Assembly: GCA_017562135.1 (NCBI GenBank)
Contig: QEYB01000654.1
Location: forward strand, 558,001 to 622,000
Length of the DNA: 64,000 nt
From: Dipylidium caninum
Taxonomy: Eukaryota > Platyhelminthes > Cestoda > Cyclophyllidea > Dipylidiidae
Direction: 5' to 3'
Shown piece by piece: positions 34,352-46,400 of this stretch. Under the pieces are notes generated by a model. The model saw only the letters and a program-made list of their open reading frames with translations. It had not been told where the DNA came from and ran no database searches. The translations under genes were made by a program, and so were the position numbers. Each line of letters begins with the position of its first letter. Position 1 is the first letter of the stretch.

Positions 34352-36727
34352 CTGGAGAAGCCAAAAATACCTCGTGAAACGAAGTCCTCCTCGTGGCATT
34401 ATCGGTGGCAAAGTCCGCGCTGGTGGCGGTGAATTACCCCTCCCAATTGATTGGCATTAGGCTGAACTCAAGACGAGACCGTCTCCACGATTCTGTGCCC
34501 GATTTTCGACCCTGAAAGGCCTCCAATGAGGGTCTGGGAGGGACCAGCATGACCGCGAGTTCCTGCACCGTGGTGGGGAGACCGAAAGGCGCCTTTTCGC
34601 CATCGGGGACGGCTTGAGCAGCCTCGTCGTGAACTTGGGCAAGATAACGCGCCAAAATGTTTTCGGAAACACTCTTGCGACGTCGACAAACCTGCGGGAA
34701 TTGAAAGGACGCATTGTCAGGACGAAGTAGCAAATAGTCTGATTTAGAGTTGGACCTACCCCCTTGAAATCGGTGGAATACTTCCAGACCACGTCGGAGA
34801 CATCGACGGCTTCATAGCGAAGGAGATTGTCGTCGATGGGAAGGGGTACCGTGAACGCAAACATGTAGGAGAGTTTTTTGTTCCAACCCTGTTCGTAGAC
34901 CAGCGGAACATCGACTAAACCTTCACAGGGATCCACATGAACCCATCGACCGTTGCCATTTGGATCAACTTTTTCCAAGTTGGGACCCTCAAGGTCGGTG
35001 AGCCATCTGAAATGCACAAGTTGGTTAGCACTCGAGACTCGCGCCTCCAGTTAGCATAAACTCGTCCAACAATTCGCTTATCACTTTAGTGGCAGTAGCC
35101 GTCAGTAAAAAATAGGCCATCAGTTACGTCTGGAGGGAGGAGGCGGTCGCTCGAAACTTACACCTCACAGAAAACGTGATCCGAGATGTCGAACACCAGT
35201 CGAACTCCAATGAACCACGGCTCTCCCAGAGAACTGCCATCAGTTTTATCTTTCTTTTCTGAGTTGGCCTCACTCTTCTTCCGAAGTGAAGCGAGTAAAA
35301 AGCAAAAACAGCTGGCCCACTCTCCACACCTGCCCTCTCTAGTCTGAAGGAGTTTCGCGGGATTGTTAAAGCGCGGAAAGCGTTTTTTCGGATGCGAAGA
35401 GGATTTGGGGCACGTGTAAACTTCAACGGTTTGAGCCAGGCCTTCAGTAGACTCCAATTCGGTGGGTACACCGGGCTGAGCATTCATTGAGGAGCCGCAT
35501 TCATCGCAGACACGATCTTGCACCCATTGAAAAAAGTCTTCCTTAAACCAACGCAACAGGACTCGAAGCAGTGGATAAGGTTTGACATTTTTTGGGCTGG
35601 TGCCGGCCAATTTCCCCGCCTCCAACAGGAGCTCGTCCAAAGGAACGGCTTTCCGAGCCAATTGCTGCAAGCAAAAGTCAAACCGCATCAGTTTTATCAC
35701 TCGGAAGTCATAGGTAACACCTGAGCTGTTTAACGAAGGTTTACAAAAAGTACAAATAGGGGAAAATGCATATAGAGGCTCAAAAAATTAGGCTTTAGAC
35801 CTGTGACCTGAGTGCATCACAACAGAGTAAGTTCCACAAAAATATGTGGCGAAAATATCGCAGATTGAACTGTGTGGCGCCTGTAAAATATGCTACAGCT
35901 AAATTTAATTGTTGAGAAGATTAAGGAAGAAATAATGCACCTGATAGGCGGGTTTCGCGAACAAACTAACTTCATGGCGATATGTTTCTAACCTCGAAAG
36001 GAGATTATTGTCGGCAGGGGAAACTCTAGGAGGCGGTGGGCCTCTAAGCTGTCGAATGAGCTTGTTGATTTGTCGGCGGCTGGTATTGGCGGGCAGCATG
36101 AGTGACTCTGTTAACTCCTGTGAAAGAGAGAAAGTGGAAATATAAACGTACTGCTCACCTGAAACCCAAATACTAAATAAAAATTGCATGCATCCGGGAA
36201 CCACAAGAAGGTATTTTTCGAAGACTGGATCCGACAGACTTATCTCAAAAGGCTTTCCTGTGGCAACTTTTGATGCGGCAATAGTGGCAATGCTCAGAAG
36301 CTTCGATTTGGCCTTATTGAGTAACGGTGAGGGTGGAACAGTTGAAATTTCTTTGATGGACTCGTCAAGGTAAGCGTTATCGATAGCTTTCTCAACCTTA
36401 CCCAGACTGGCGCCTGAAGCGTAGGAAAAGAGGCAAAGACGACGTACCGGTAAAAGTGTTGATACAGTAACCACCCTTATAAATTTTAAATGTCGGGAGC
36501 GCGTTTATATGTTCTCTGTGTGTCAATTCAGTACATACGTCCACATTTACTTTTACAAAGTACACATCTGTGTAATGATAACGGTAGCTGAGCTTCTCGT
36601 AAATAGGACCGGCTGCTGAACATGGTCTGCACCACCGGGCAAAAAAGTCAACGACTAATATTTTGTCGGTTGCAGCCGTGCTCTGGCACAAATTATCGAA
36701 ATCTTCTAAGGATTCTATCTCCCTCAT
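33067..36727 (-). CDS. NGLY1: Thioredoxin-fused peptide:N-glycanase (PNGase)
   Basis: A cytosolic deglycosylating enzyme that removes N-glycans from misfolded glycoproteins during ER-associated degradation. Eight exons (5' to 3'): 36727-36448, 36413-35941, 35664-35162, 35006-34760, 34691-34438, 34351-34102, 33999-33655 and 33144-33067. All have GT/AG borders and matching phase and give 809 codons. Domains in order: thioredoxin (about 1-115, active site WCRPC at 32-36), PUB (about 140-240), transglutaminase-like core with Cys364 (GRCGEWA), His414 (DHVFCEV) and Asp444 (VDPCEG), then a C-terminal PAW sugar-binding domain (about 600-809). A thioredoxin-PNGase fusion is known from nematodes. The start ATG at 36727 directly precedes the thioredoxin fold. 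The spacings Cys-His (50) and His-Asp (30) are larger than in mammalian enzymes (about 27 and 17) because of inserts. One possible 30-nt intron in the PUB exon remains open. Identity is firm. Confidence 0.95.
34438..35006 (-). CDS. NGLY1: PNGase exons 4 and 5: catalytic Asp and linker
   Basis: Exon 4 (35006-34760) encodes WLTDLEGPNLEKVDPNGNGR, then WVHVDPCEG with the catalytic Asp, then GWNKKLSYMFAF and VSDVVWKYSTDF. Exon 5 (34691-34438) encodes VCRRRKSVSENILARYLAQV and continues to INWEG, the helical linker between the catalytic core and the PAW domain. Confidence 0.92.
35162..35664 (-). CDS. NGLY1: PNGase exon 3: catalytic Cys and His
   Basis: It starts QLARKAVPLDELLLEAGKLA and contains RWFKEDFFQWV, the CDEC pair, RFPRFNNPAKLL, GRCGEWASCF (catalytic Cys, codon at 35328) and DISDHVFCEV (catalytic His). 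A charged Lys/Glu/Ser insert lies between Cys and His. The second zinc-type Cys pair seen in relatives is reduced here to a single Cys (YTCPKS). Confidence 0.93.
35941..36413 (-). CDS. NGLY1: PNGase exon 2: end of thioredoxin and PUB domain
   Basis: It is 473 nt. The PUB core is seen in DPVFEKYLLVVPGCMQFLF and LMLPANTSRRQINKLIRQLR. Between them lies a Tyr/Ser/Phe-rich stretch. A phase-0, 30-nt intron (GTTTAT to TTTCACAG, about 36149-36120) would remove ten residues and give a tighter PUB match. The donor at CAG|GTGCAT is phase 0. Confidence 0.88.
36414..36447 (-). other. NGLY1: 34-nt mini-intron
   Basis: It starts GTACGT and ends TTCAG. Removing it joins FTG to ASLGKVEKAI, the normal last helix of thioredoxin. 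Its length is not a multiple of three, so it must be spliced. Confidence 0.85.
36448..36727 (-). CDS. NGLY1: PNGase exon 1: thioredoxin domain
   Basis: It encodes MREIESLEDFDNL through KGGYCINTFT in 280 nt, phase 1 at the donor CCG|GTACGT. The active site is WCRPC rather than the common WCGPC. The cis-proline motif NALPTF is present. Both active-site cysteines remain, so redox activity is plausible. Confidence 0.92.
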
Positions 36728-37114
36728 TTGGGCTTCGATTTGGATGAATGCGTATTCGGGTCAAGTAATGACGCGCCGACAGGCTGACACGTTTCGTATG
36801 AAGTGACATCAAGTTGAACTAAACAAACATGTAATTACATTTTCCGAAGGTTATGAAGCATCTCGTTAGTCAACAGCCCATAGACTTTATGTCAAATTTT
36901 AAATCAAATTTATGAATGAGGGTTAACTGTCGGTTACTTATATTGCCACTGCAAAACCTTAGCTGTCAAGTTCGCGTATATCCTCAGACGGAAGTAACAC
37001 CTTGACTAAGAGAGCCTGTGATAGTGCAGCCTGCGCTTTTCATCAATATATTAAGTAGGATCTTATGCAATTATCTCAACGCCGCTCCAAAAAATTTGTG
37101 GTAAAGTGTGACCA

Positions 37115-37477
37115 TTAAAGCGAAAGACTGCTTTGAGATCTCCAACGCCGTTCGAAGCAGTACTTTATGAAACCCATGAATATATTGTGGAAGACTAGGT
37201 ATCTATAGGCTAAAACCGGTGACTCTCGCTCCTCCGCACCAATTTCTATCGGAACGAGTTTCTTTTGATTATTCCAACAGGTTGAATCGTCAAGTCCGAT
37301 AAGTGCAAAGACAATGGGACAAGACGAAGGCCCAAGCCCAGACTCAATGGTCGATGTGGGCGATTGCCTACTCCTGTCGTCCCAAGTAATACTAATTCTC
37401 AAACGGGCTTGGAACGCAATGAATTTCCACCATTTCCGGGAAGTGACATAAATTACAGCAATATTATTTATCTTCAA
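37115..37477 (-). other. Unassigned open frame, 120 codons
   Basis: It begins at TTG, not ATG, and is open from an upstream in-frame TGA. The product (INNIAVIYVTSRKWWKF to CFERRW) has a more ordinary amino-acid mix than the shadow frames and lies in AT-richer DNA about 390 bases upstream of the PNGase start. It could be the last exon of another minus-strand gene or chance. No family recognised. Confidence 0.15.
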
Positions 37478-40400
37478 GTCTCGTGATGAGATACAGTCAA
37501 AACGGAAACTTCAGACAAATGAGAACGAAGTGGGAAAAGCAACATATGTTTGTCAATTAAGTGATTTTCTTAACGGTAAATAAAGGAGGATGAAGCATTT
37601 CCTGCCAAGGCCATCTCAAAGTCGACCCACAAATGTCACCTGATTAATGTGGCAAAGGCAAGACAACAAATAGCGCTGCCACAGCCACAAGACCCACCTA
37701 ACCACTACACCTAATGGCCAAAGACGGTAGAAATTTAGTTTTCGCAAAGTAAATCCCCACGTAAAACTTAATTATGCATGGCGACTTTTTGCCTTTCCTC
37801 TCTATTCTGTCAAATTTCATGAATACAATATCTTTTCGGTTCCGTAGAAATAGCGTAAATAATGAAGATAGTGGTTTTGCTCACATGTACTTTTGTGAGG
37901 AGAAAGATTAATTGCTCACAGAGGTGGTGTCGAAATATTGCACCCACGTCAAAACACATTTCATTGGAGGTGTTATTCGAATTCATTCGTTTAAGAGTCA
38001 CGTTAAGCGAAAAAATTTGCTTCTCCACTACTCCAACTTGCGCCTCGAGGGTTTCCGATCTTGCGAACCTTACAGGAAAGGAGATTTTATAAGTATGAAA
38101 AATATATTGGCCTTCCGAATTATTTCCGAGAATGAGAGATAAGCACGACGACTTTAAGAGATCCTCTTCATCTCAACAAGTAGGAAGGTTTCTTTCATAC
38201 ACATGGAGAGGAAGAATTCCTGTGTCGCGACATATTACTTTTGCATCAACAGTAGTATACACGAGAGTAGGGCGGATTTATTCCAGAATGGATATGGTGT
38301 AGCCGGGTTTCGAGGAACCACAATCGCCGTAACTTTCGCACTGGCCTGAAACAAACTTCCAGGACTGACAGCTAAACCATTTTCATTGGTCGAGCCGTCT
38401 AAGATTCCTTCTAAAACTTCTCCCCTAGCCGCCCGCCATCGAAAGACGCCTCCGCCCCCAACTGTGAGGCGGGCGTGGAAGGAGGCGAGGATATTCGCCT
38501 ACTCCCCAGCATACCCCAAATGCATTGTCCAAACAAAGAGGCCATTACTCCGCTTGTATTTGTCTCGGAGCCTCGGAGGCCCTGCGGGAGACCCGGTCGA
38601 CGTAAGTCAACGCTCGAGAGCTTTTGTTGGAAGGCAACTGAAGGAGAGAGCTGACAAGCTCGTGGATATCAACCTCCATTCCCCAATGGTCCTTGACTCG
38701 CCTACGCCTCCTCCTTAACTGTATAAGCACTTTTCTGCCGTGAATTTTGGCGATGTGCATCTTTTTCTGCTCGGAGGAGTACGCGGAGCGTTGGAGGCGT
38801 CCGACAGTTGTGGCGGATCATTTGAATGATCTGTGAATGCTTAAATCCTCCCCCGTCCCGCCACTGACAACATCTCGCCTCCTAGTCTGCGGGATTGTGC
38901 AGTTCCAAGGCCGGGGGCGGGCGAATCGGGGCACGCACCACCGTCGGTCGCTTCTCCCAACCGCTCAATCATGTGTGTGCGTGCGTGTGTGTATGTGCGT
39001 GTGTTTATGTGTGTAGTTGAATGCATTAATGGATTTGACAATTAACTCAGCTAACGAATGGCATGGATCAGGGCTTTGAATCAGGAGGTCTCTTGTGGGA
39101 AAAGTACTTTCCCCTGCCTCCCCATAAAACGCCTTTGGAACACCACATTTGGGCATTGTAAGTTGGGCTTTTCAGGGCTTTCGGGTTGCCCAGGGGGAAG
39201 CACAAATTTCAACAAAGATCGGCACTGCTTCCCCGGCGACGAATCGAGGCGACATTCCACCGCATTCTGCACCGCCGTGGAAGGCAAATCTTCAGATCGG
39301 AGGAGAAATAGGCGCACTCCGTCTTGCGCGCGGAGGTATTTTAGGCGAAGAGGTTTCACAGGTGGATGAGGTCGGAGGACGGCGGGGTCCTCGACGACCT
39401 CCGTCTGATCCCAGTGCTCCCGGGGAGACGCGTGCCTGGCGGGTTCGGGGGAAAGGCAGAGGCGGAGGAGAAGACGTTCGCCCGCCGAACCCCTTGCCCA
39501 GTCTCGATGGCCGCTGTAGGGGGATCCGCAATCCAGCACGAGTGGCTCCAGCCAGGGTTTTCAACACTTTTACGACTTCATCAGCGGGTTCAGGAAGCAT
39601 TTCGCCTCGCCCCCAAAATCACCCCAAGCCTGAGGTCCACGGAAGAAGAAACTTTTCCCTAACATAGGCCTTCTGACCTCTCCCCCGGCCACCCTGGACG
39701 GCGAATGAGGGCAGAGAAAGTGTCAGCCAACCGCTGAGCAAATTGACAGCCTCTAGAAGGCGAAGGGTCTCCCTGGAAGCCGTTAGAATCTCCGCGACGG
39801 AAGCCGAGTGCCTGGGTGGACGAAAGGTTGGCAGTCAGTTGGTGTCCTGGGGCGGAGCTGAGGACTCTCCGCCTTCAACGGAGCATCGGAGCGCGAGAAG
39901 AATCGAGGGCGGAACCTTCCTTCACCCGCCGTTAGGGGTGGCCAACCATCGGGGGTCCTTCCCAGTCGCCAGAGAAGTCAGACGGGGATTTCGAGTCTTC
40001 CACGGACTTCGCAATTCGATGATTAGCCTAAAATCGCCACTCCGGATGACTTCCTTGCCAGGGAGAACGCTATGAAATCTCCAGAAGGTGGCCATGGCTC
40101 CAAGTGTCCGTCGTCTCGGCGGTTGGCACGAAAGCCCCACTGATAACCTCGCCCACCGAGTTTGTGCGAGGGGGGAAAAGATGGAGGGATTAGCAAAAAG
40201 GCTACATTTCCACTGCTTTCCTCAACTCGGTCCACCTCTCCAGCATCAACGCTGTCATGCGATAAAGCCGAAGAGTGGACGCCCCGGAGGTGTTTCCTCG
40301 AACGCTTGCGATTTCGCCACTTTCCAGCAAGTCCTCATCGCCTCCGCCGCTCCCGTGGATCTGCCCGGTCTGAGAGGTAGACAATTCGCTCGCCGACGGG

Positions 40401-43400
40401 TTCAGCACTTCATCCGGCCCCGTTGGGGCCTCATCTTCACCGGGAAGCCCATTCAAACACGTCGAGGTCGGAGAGCAGTCGACTTAACTCATCGAGCGTA
40501 TGAGACGGCCGTCTGTTGGTGTCCTGTTGGACGAGCTGCGGCCTCCTCTGAGCTCAAGGCGGTTGGACGTATGGAAGGCATTGGGCGGCGTCTGACTCTC
40601 GTTTTTACAGTCCGGCGAGACGAGAGGCGCTCCACGGCCCACCACCTCCCGACGAAAAGGCGCGAAGACGACAGGATGGCGCAGCGGAGTGGTGAACCCC
40701 CGTTCGCCCGAATGGGCAGCAACGCCAGCTCTAATGGCCGCATGTTCAGCGAGGAAATGAGAAAGAGAGAAAGAGAAAGTGAAAGGGAAGAGTCTGCCTC
40801 CCCGCCACCGAATTCTCCCAGTTAGACTGACGCTGAGGTCCACTTCTCTCTCGAGGGGTCGCAGTGGAGGACGCCACCGCCTTCTCGGCCTGAGTTGAGG
40901 CGGAGAGAGGAAGTCCGCGACTTGGGGGGAACACTGCGACTCAGCTTTCTCCCTGCGAGACGACTTCTCTCCGTCAAGTGGCCTCAGACCCGAAGAAGCC
41001 GCGGTTGGTGCAGCCCGAAAGTGCACTGAAGGGAGGCGGACCACGGGGTGAGGTTAACCGACGGAAGAAGGAGGAGGAGGCAGAGGCAGAGGCAGAGACG
41101 GCCTGACCAGCGACGAAACCGCCAGTTCCAGCTCACGGGGGACATCGACGACTTCTCGCCTCGTCCGGGCTCGAAGGGCCGCGCAAACGCTGAGGGCGGG
41201 AAGCTGCCCCGCTGCCCGGCAGTAGGGCCGAAGAAGTCTTCCTTTCGCGCCCGACCATGTGAGCAGGTCGCGGAGCGCCTCTCCGCTCCGCTTGATGCGG
41301 CGGCGGCGACCGGGAGAGGACGGGAGGACGAGAGGCAGGCGGGCAGATGGCCAAGGCTGTTAGGACTTAATTGTCCGCCTATTATAATTACGCGGTCTCC
41401 GTGACCGCAACCAACCCTTTCATCATCTCCGCTCCGGGGACGAGGAGCCGCGCGTATGGTCTCCAACATCTCCACCAACCCGAGCAACCGGCCAACTTCG
41501 TCCGCGTCGCACTCGGACGAATATGCGGCAAAAACGCGCTGCCGGTTAAACGTTCACATGTTTGTTTTTTTCATTCGGTTTGGACGCGAAGACCGCCGGT
41601 GGAGAGAGTCGCTGGCTGCGGAAATCTCTCGGCCGCCTTCCTGGTCTCCTTCCCGGTGTCTCGGGGCAGCTCGGTGAGGCCTCGCGGGTGCAGTTGGAGT
41701 CCACGGAAGCTGCTGTTGCCCTCCTCAGTGTGGCCGCGGATTGGACAAGAAATCCAAGCAGCGTCTGCCCTGCCCTCCGCTGCCCTGCGCGAGGACGACT
41801 CCGAGGCGATGAGGCGATGAGGCAATTTCGTCAGCCTCCTCCTCCTCCTCCTCCTCCTCCTCTCTCAAAGCACCCCAATTGCACGTGTTGACAGCATTTT
41901 TAAGGCGGACACCTCTCCACGCTGTCCACACAACCTCACCGTCCAAGACGAGCCGAAAATGCGGATGCTGTGGACAAGAGACACAATTTCACCACGGTGA
42001 CCCGCGGCAGAGCACTCGGCAAAGACGAATTGTGTCCGAAGGAAGGATTCCCTGGGGCGAGCGCCTCCCTTCCGAGTCGAAAGAAAAGCGCCGCTGCGCC
42101 TCGCGGAGTCAAATCCTCTCTGCCCTGGGCGGTGGTGTTCGGAGTGGGCGAAAAGTGCATCCACGCCGGCATTAACCACGTGGAAGCGATGCCGAGATAA
42201 GCCTGAGGGCGACTGCCCTCTCGGGGAGTTTCCAGCACTGCCAAGCACATTCTTTCGGTCCAAGTGTCAAACGGGGACGAGAGGAAAACGCGCTTTTGTC
42301 CCCACGAAATCACCTAACCCTTCGTTTTAGCCTTGAAAGCGGCGGCAAGCGGAGTGGAGACGACGAGGAGGGTCGAGCTTCCCCGCTTGGTCCCCGCTTT
42401 ATTGTTATCACCGACATCATCAGCACCATTTCCTCACCGGGGGGGGGAGGGGCGGTAATAAAATGGGGATAAAAGGTTAACCTCAGTGCTTTATGGGAGA
42501 GGAGGAGGTGGTGGAGACGAGGAGGAAGGGGAGGAGGAGGAGGAGGTGACCTTTGACGTTCGAATTGGCAGTGATTGCCAAGTTATGTCCCTTTGAGGGG
42601 GCGACGCGCGGAAAAAAGGGGCCTGAGAACACGGCAGGGGCGCGAATTTCCCCGCCCGCGGTTGGCGTGGAGGGTTGAAGAGGCTGAAGATGGCGCGGTG
42701 GAGGTGCTCCAACGTCCGACAGGCAGGTGATGAGGCCGAGAGCGGGCATTGAGGGAAGTTGGACGTCGCTTATCCTGTTTATTTAAACAAACTGCAGACA
42801 ACTCCGTGACTGCTGTTTCGCTTCAAGCCACCCTCGGCCGCCAATGACGTCTGCCGGCCAGTTCAACATCTCGCCGCGGAAGGGCGTCCCCACCTCTGCC
42901 AGGGCCGTCGATGGCGGCGGTTGGTAGGTTCGTGAAGACGCCACGGTGGAAGGTGTCGACGAAGCTAAAACTCAGTCGAGTCTCGCAGTTCCACGAGGTG
43001 AATGGCCAGAACCCAGCCATCAACCAGCTGAACTTTGACAAGCTTCTCGTATTTGAAACGAATTTTTGGCTTGGAAACCTCATCGCGTGTGGAGTTTCTC
43101 CCGAAACAGCGTCATTTTACGGTCCCGAGTTTGTTTACGAGGGGCAGGGCATGTCGCTGGGGACCTCCAACTTTCCCATCGCAATTCTTCAACCATTAAG
43201 GCCATAAACGCGACTAAAAATTTTTTCGTGAGCAACTTATTCAACTTGTGAGGTTGACGGACTCTCAATAAGGCAGAAATTGGGAATTCTGCGGCGCAGA
43301 CTGGTCAAAATGGTGGTATTCTTTACCTTTAGGCTCCCGTATTCCCGCGGAAGCCGAACTATCTTGTAGAAAGCGTTCCTTCCGAGGGATGTGGCAACGA

Positions 43401-46400
43401 TGGAGGAGAGTAGGGTGCGCGAAGCCTTCTACGAAACCCCCTGACCTATCGGGCACACACACTGTCCGAAACAAGCGATTAAAGTTGACGCGAAAGAGTG
43501 CTACTGAAAAGGGTGAATTAAGTAGCATGTGATGCGGAGCTCCTTAATATGAGACCGGTCTTCCTTGCCGTGGTCTACCTGTCAAGAATGCGCCAAAGAT
43601 GGCCGGCCAACGCGTCTGACAGCTTGTGCAGTTCCGGTGACAGCCCGAAACGGTCATTTCTTGTCTGATAGGGTGAAAGTGGACCGGTCGACAGTATTTT
43701 CCTCCGCCTCCGCCTTCTTTACCCCTCTTCAGCGGTTGTGTTGGACACATTCGCGCCTCCTCAACAACCGAGAGTGGCGAGTCGAGGAGGCTGCCGCGCT
43801 AATTTACACCAACGAGGTCTGTCAGTCCGCCGTCTGTCAGCGCGGCGACTAGTGACTGATGGATTCGATGTCAACTGGAGTTTATGCAGTCACTCGCCTC
43901 CTCGTTGGCGATATTTTCGGTCGGAGTGTGGACGCCCACCCGCCCTGCGCGCAGTTTGATGGAAGACGACGTAGTCGAGGATCCGAGGCAACCGGTGTCA
44001 GCAGGAGCTGGCATTTCACCAAAAGGGAGCCAGTAACGGCTTCATCAGGCGCGGAGGAAGCTTATTCCCCCGCGGTGGCAGGTCGGAATGCCATGGTCTA
44101 AGAGGGGATGGGACGAAAGACTCCAGGGAGAAAGGCAGAAAGGCAGGCGGCGGGGACACAGGCGTGGAACAGCAAAAAACAACGTCGGCGCAGTCGGCAA
44201 AGTGTCCACAAGGCTCATGCCAATGAAAGGGCCATTTCCTGCAGTCGTGGGTGTCTCTCGTCGCGAAACCCCCTTCATTTGTCCCGGCTGCGGACTCACC
44301 GGCCTCGGACAGGACCGGGAGACAGCCGAAAGTCGTGGACGTCGCCTCCGCCCTTCACAGCTCTGTTGCCGCTCCCAGAGGAGAGAGCGCTTTACGAGTC
44401 GGTCGCTTCCACCTCCTCGCGTCTAATTTCGCGTGCTCCGGAGCAGAGCGGACCCGCCTTCCCCTTACCGTCGAGCGGTCGTCTTCATTCCCTCGGGTCC
44501 CCCGATTCGAGTGACGCGGTGCGGTGAAGTCCCCGACCGGCCAGACAGTCCCAGCGAGGGACAAACGACCTCTTCGCCCGGCCCATCTGGAAATTGCCGA
44601 ACGTCCTGAGTGGGAGGAAAAGGGCCAATCTCCCACGACCCCAGCGGGACTGAAAGTCTAGTGAGTTTGAAGCGGACTGAAAAGCCTCTTCGAGGTGGCA
44701 GTCCTTCGCCCGCCAGTTGACTACTTTCTCCAAGTACACTGCTCACCCCATCCTCCACGCTCACCCCATCCTCCTCCTCCTCCACCTCACCCCCGGTAGC
44801 CGCTCCTCCTCCGCCTTTCGGCGGCGTTGACGCTCCTTGGCGTTGTCCACGTGGAAAGTTAACTCGACCACTCCTCAAATGATCATTTTCCATACTTGCA
44901 GCAGACGGCGAGTGGTCGTAGAGTGTCTCACGACATTAACCCGGCTACTTCGAGCTGCCACCTCGCAGATCCACTTGGAGGTTCCGGAGGAGGCGGCAGA
45001 CTGCGGAGGGGCTGCCAGAGCTGGTCGGCGGGCGACAGACTTGACTTTTTACTCGCTCCGACTGTCTGTTCAAAGAGCGACGACCGAGCGGTGGCACGAG
45101 GTGACAGGCGATCCGGGAGGGCGCATAAGACTCAGTTGGAGGCGAGAGGAAAGTGGGCCAAAGACGACCAACCGCCTCACACTTCGACAACCCCCGCGAC
45201 CTTGAAGGCGAACCTCTTGATAGGGTGGGATTCGGAGTCAAAATGAGGGAATACACAAAAAAAGTGGGAAAGGTTAAGCATCTTAAGGGGAAGAAACATG
45301 AGATACCACATTCGTCCCACTTCTGAGTGTTTTATGCCGACGAAATTCAAGGAACTCCGTCGGAGGTGGGTTGCGTCAGGGCACCGACAGAAGCAGTTCG
45401 CACCGGTCTTCGGAGGCGGAAAGGATCCAGTAGCGAGTCTGGGTGCCTGCCCCGCCGACGTCGTGTCGAAACAACACCTCGGGGAGGAATATCGTCCTCC
45501 TCGGTTGGCCTGAGCCTGTCGCCTGGGGAAAAGCATTAAAATACTTGACAACGCCTGCCGGGGAGAGAGTGAGAGGGTGTTAAGCAGGAGTGGAGGGGCC
45601 AAACACCTTCTTCGTTTCCTTTGCGATCTCGGCAAGCGAAGACTGCGTCAATTTGTGTGTGTAGGTGCGGAAATCGTGCGCAGGGCGGGTCGGCGCTGGG
45701 GGAGGAGGACGCAGACCCTCTTCTCCTCTCCCCGCGCCCCGACGCGGCCACCGAAGGCCGCTGCCGAGGCGGCTGAAGGGCTCTTCTCCTTGGGGACTTC
45801 CCTAAACCGTCGTCACCGCCTGAGGGCTTCGGCGACAATCAGTGGAGGCCATCCGCCCCGAAGGAACGCTAACCTCGCGTCTGCTGTTCGTCCGAGGGCA
45901 GAGAACCGTTTGTGAGGGATCGGGGGGGGGGGCGACCGCATCCACGAGGAGGCAGTCCACCGCTCGCACATCCCCATGCGGCGCAGAGCATCCCAGTCGG
46001 GGGGCTCCACTGCACCGACCAGGCAGGGCGGAGTCGCCGGGACAGGAGGTTCCGCCCGCCGCTTCCAGCGCTCCTCCCACTGAAACTACCGACTGTGCAT
46101 TCGCGGTCAACGGCTGTCGCCTCGACGATCTTCGGGACCGTTTCGGGAGCAGTAAGTGGCATCACTCGACTCAGCAGGCGGAAATCAAACGACCGCCCCC
46201 TCGACCGCGCGGGGGTTCTGGCCTCCGGACCTCGGAGGACCTGCGTGTGGGGCGAGCGCCTTCATGTTCACCAATTCCTCGGCCGAGGCGCCTCACCTTT
46301 GCAGACGGTCGTCGCGGCGTTCCCGCGCCTCCGAGTCGGCCGGAAGCGCTGGTCTCTTTTGTTTGCTCGTTTGGCCGAGGGGTACAAGTCGCTCCGACGT

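Noticed and set aside
42911..43207. A 98-codon plus-strand frame with fairly ordinary composition
   Set aside because: No family, no convincing splice sites, and an opposite-strand frame of similar quality; kept only as a remark.
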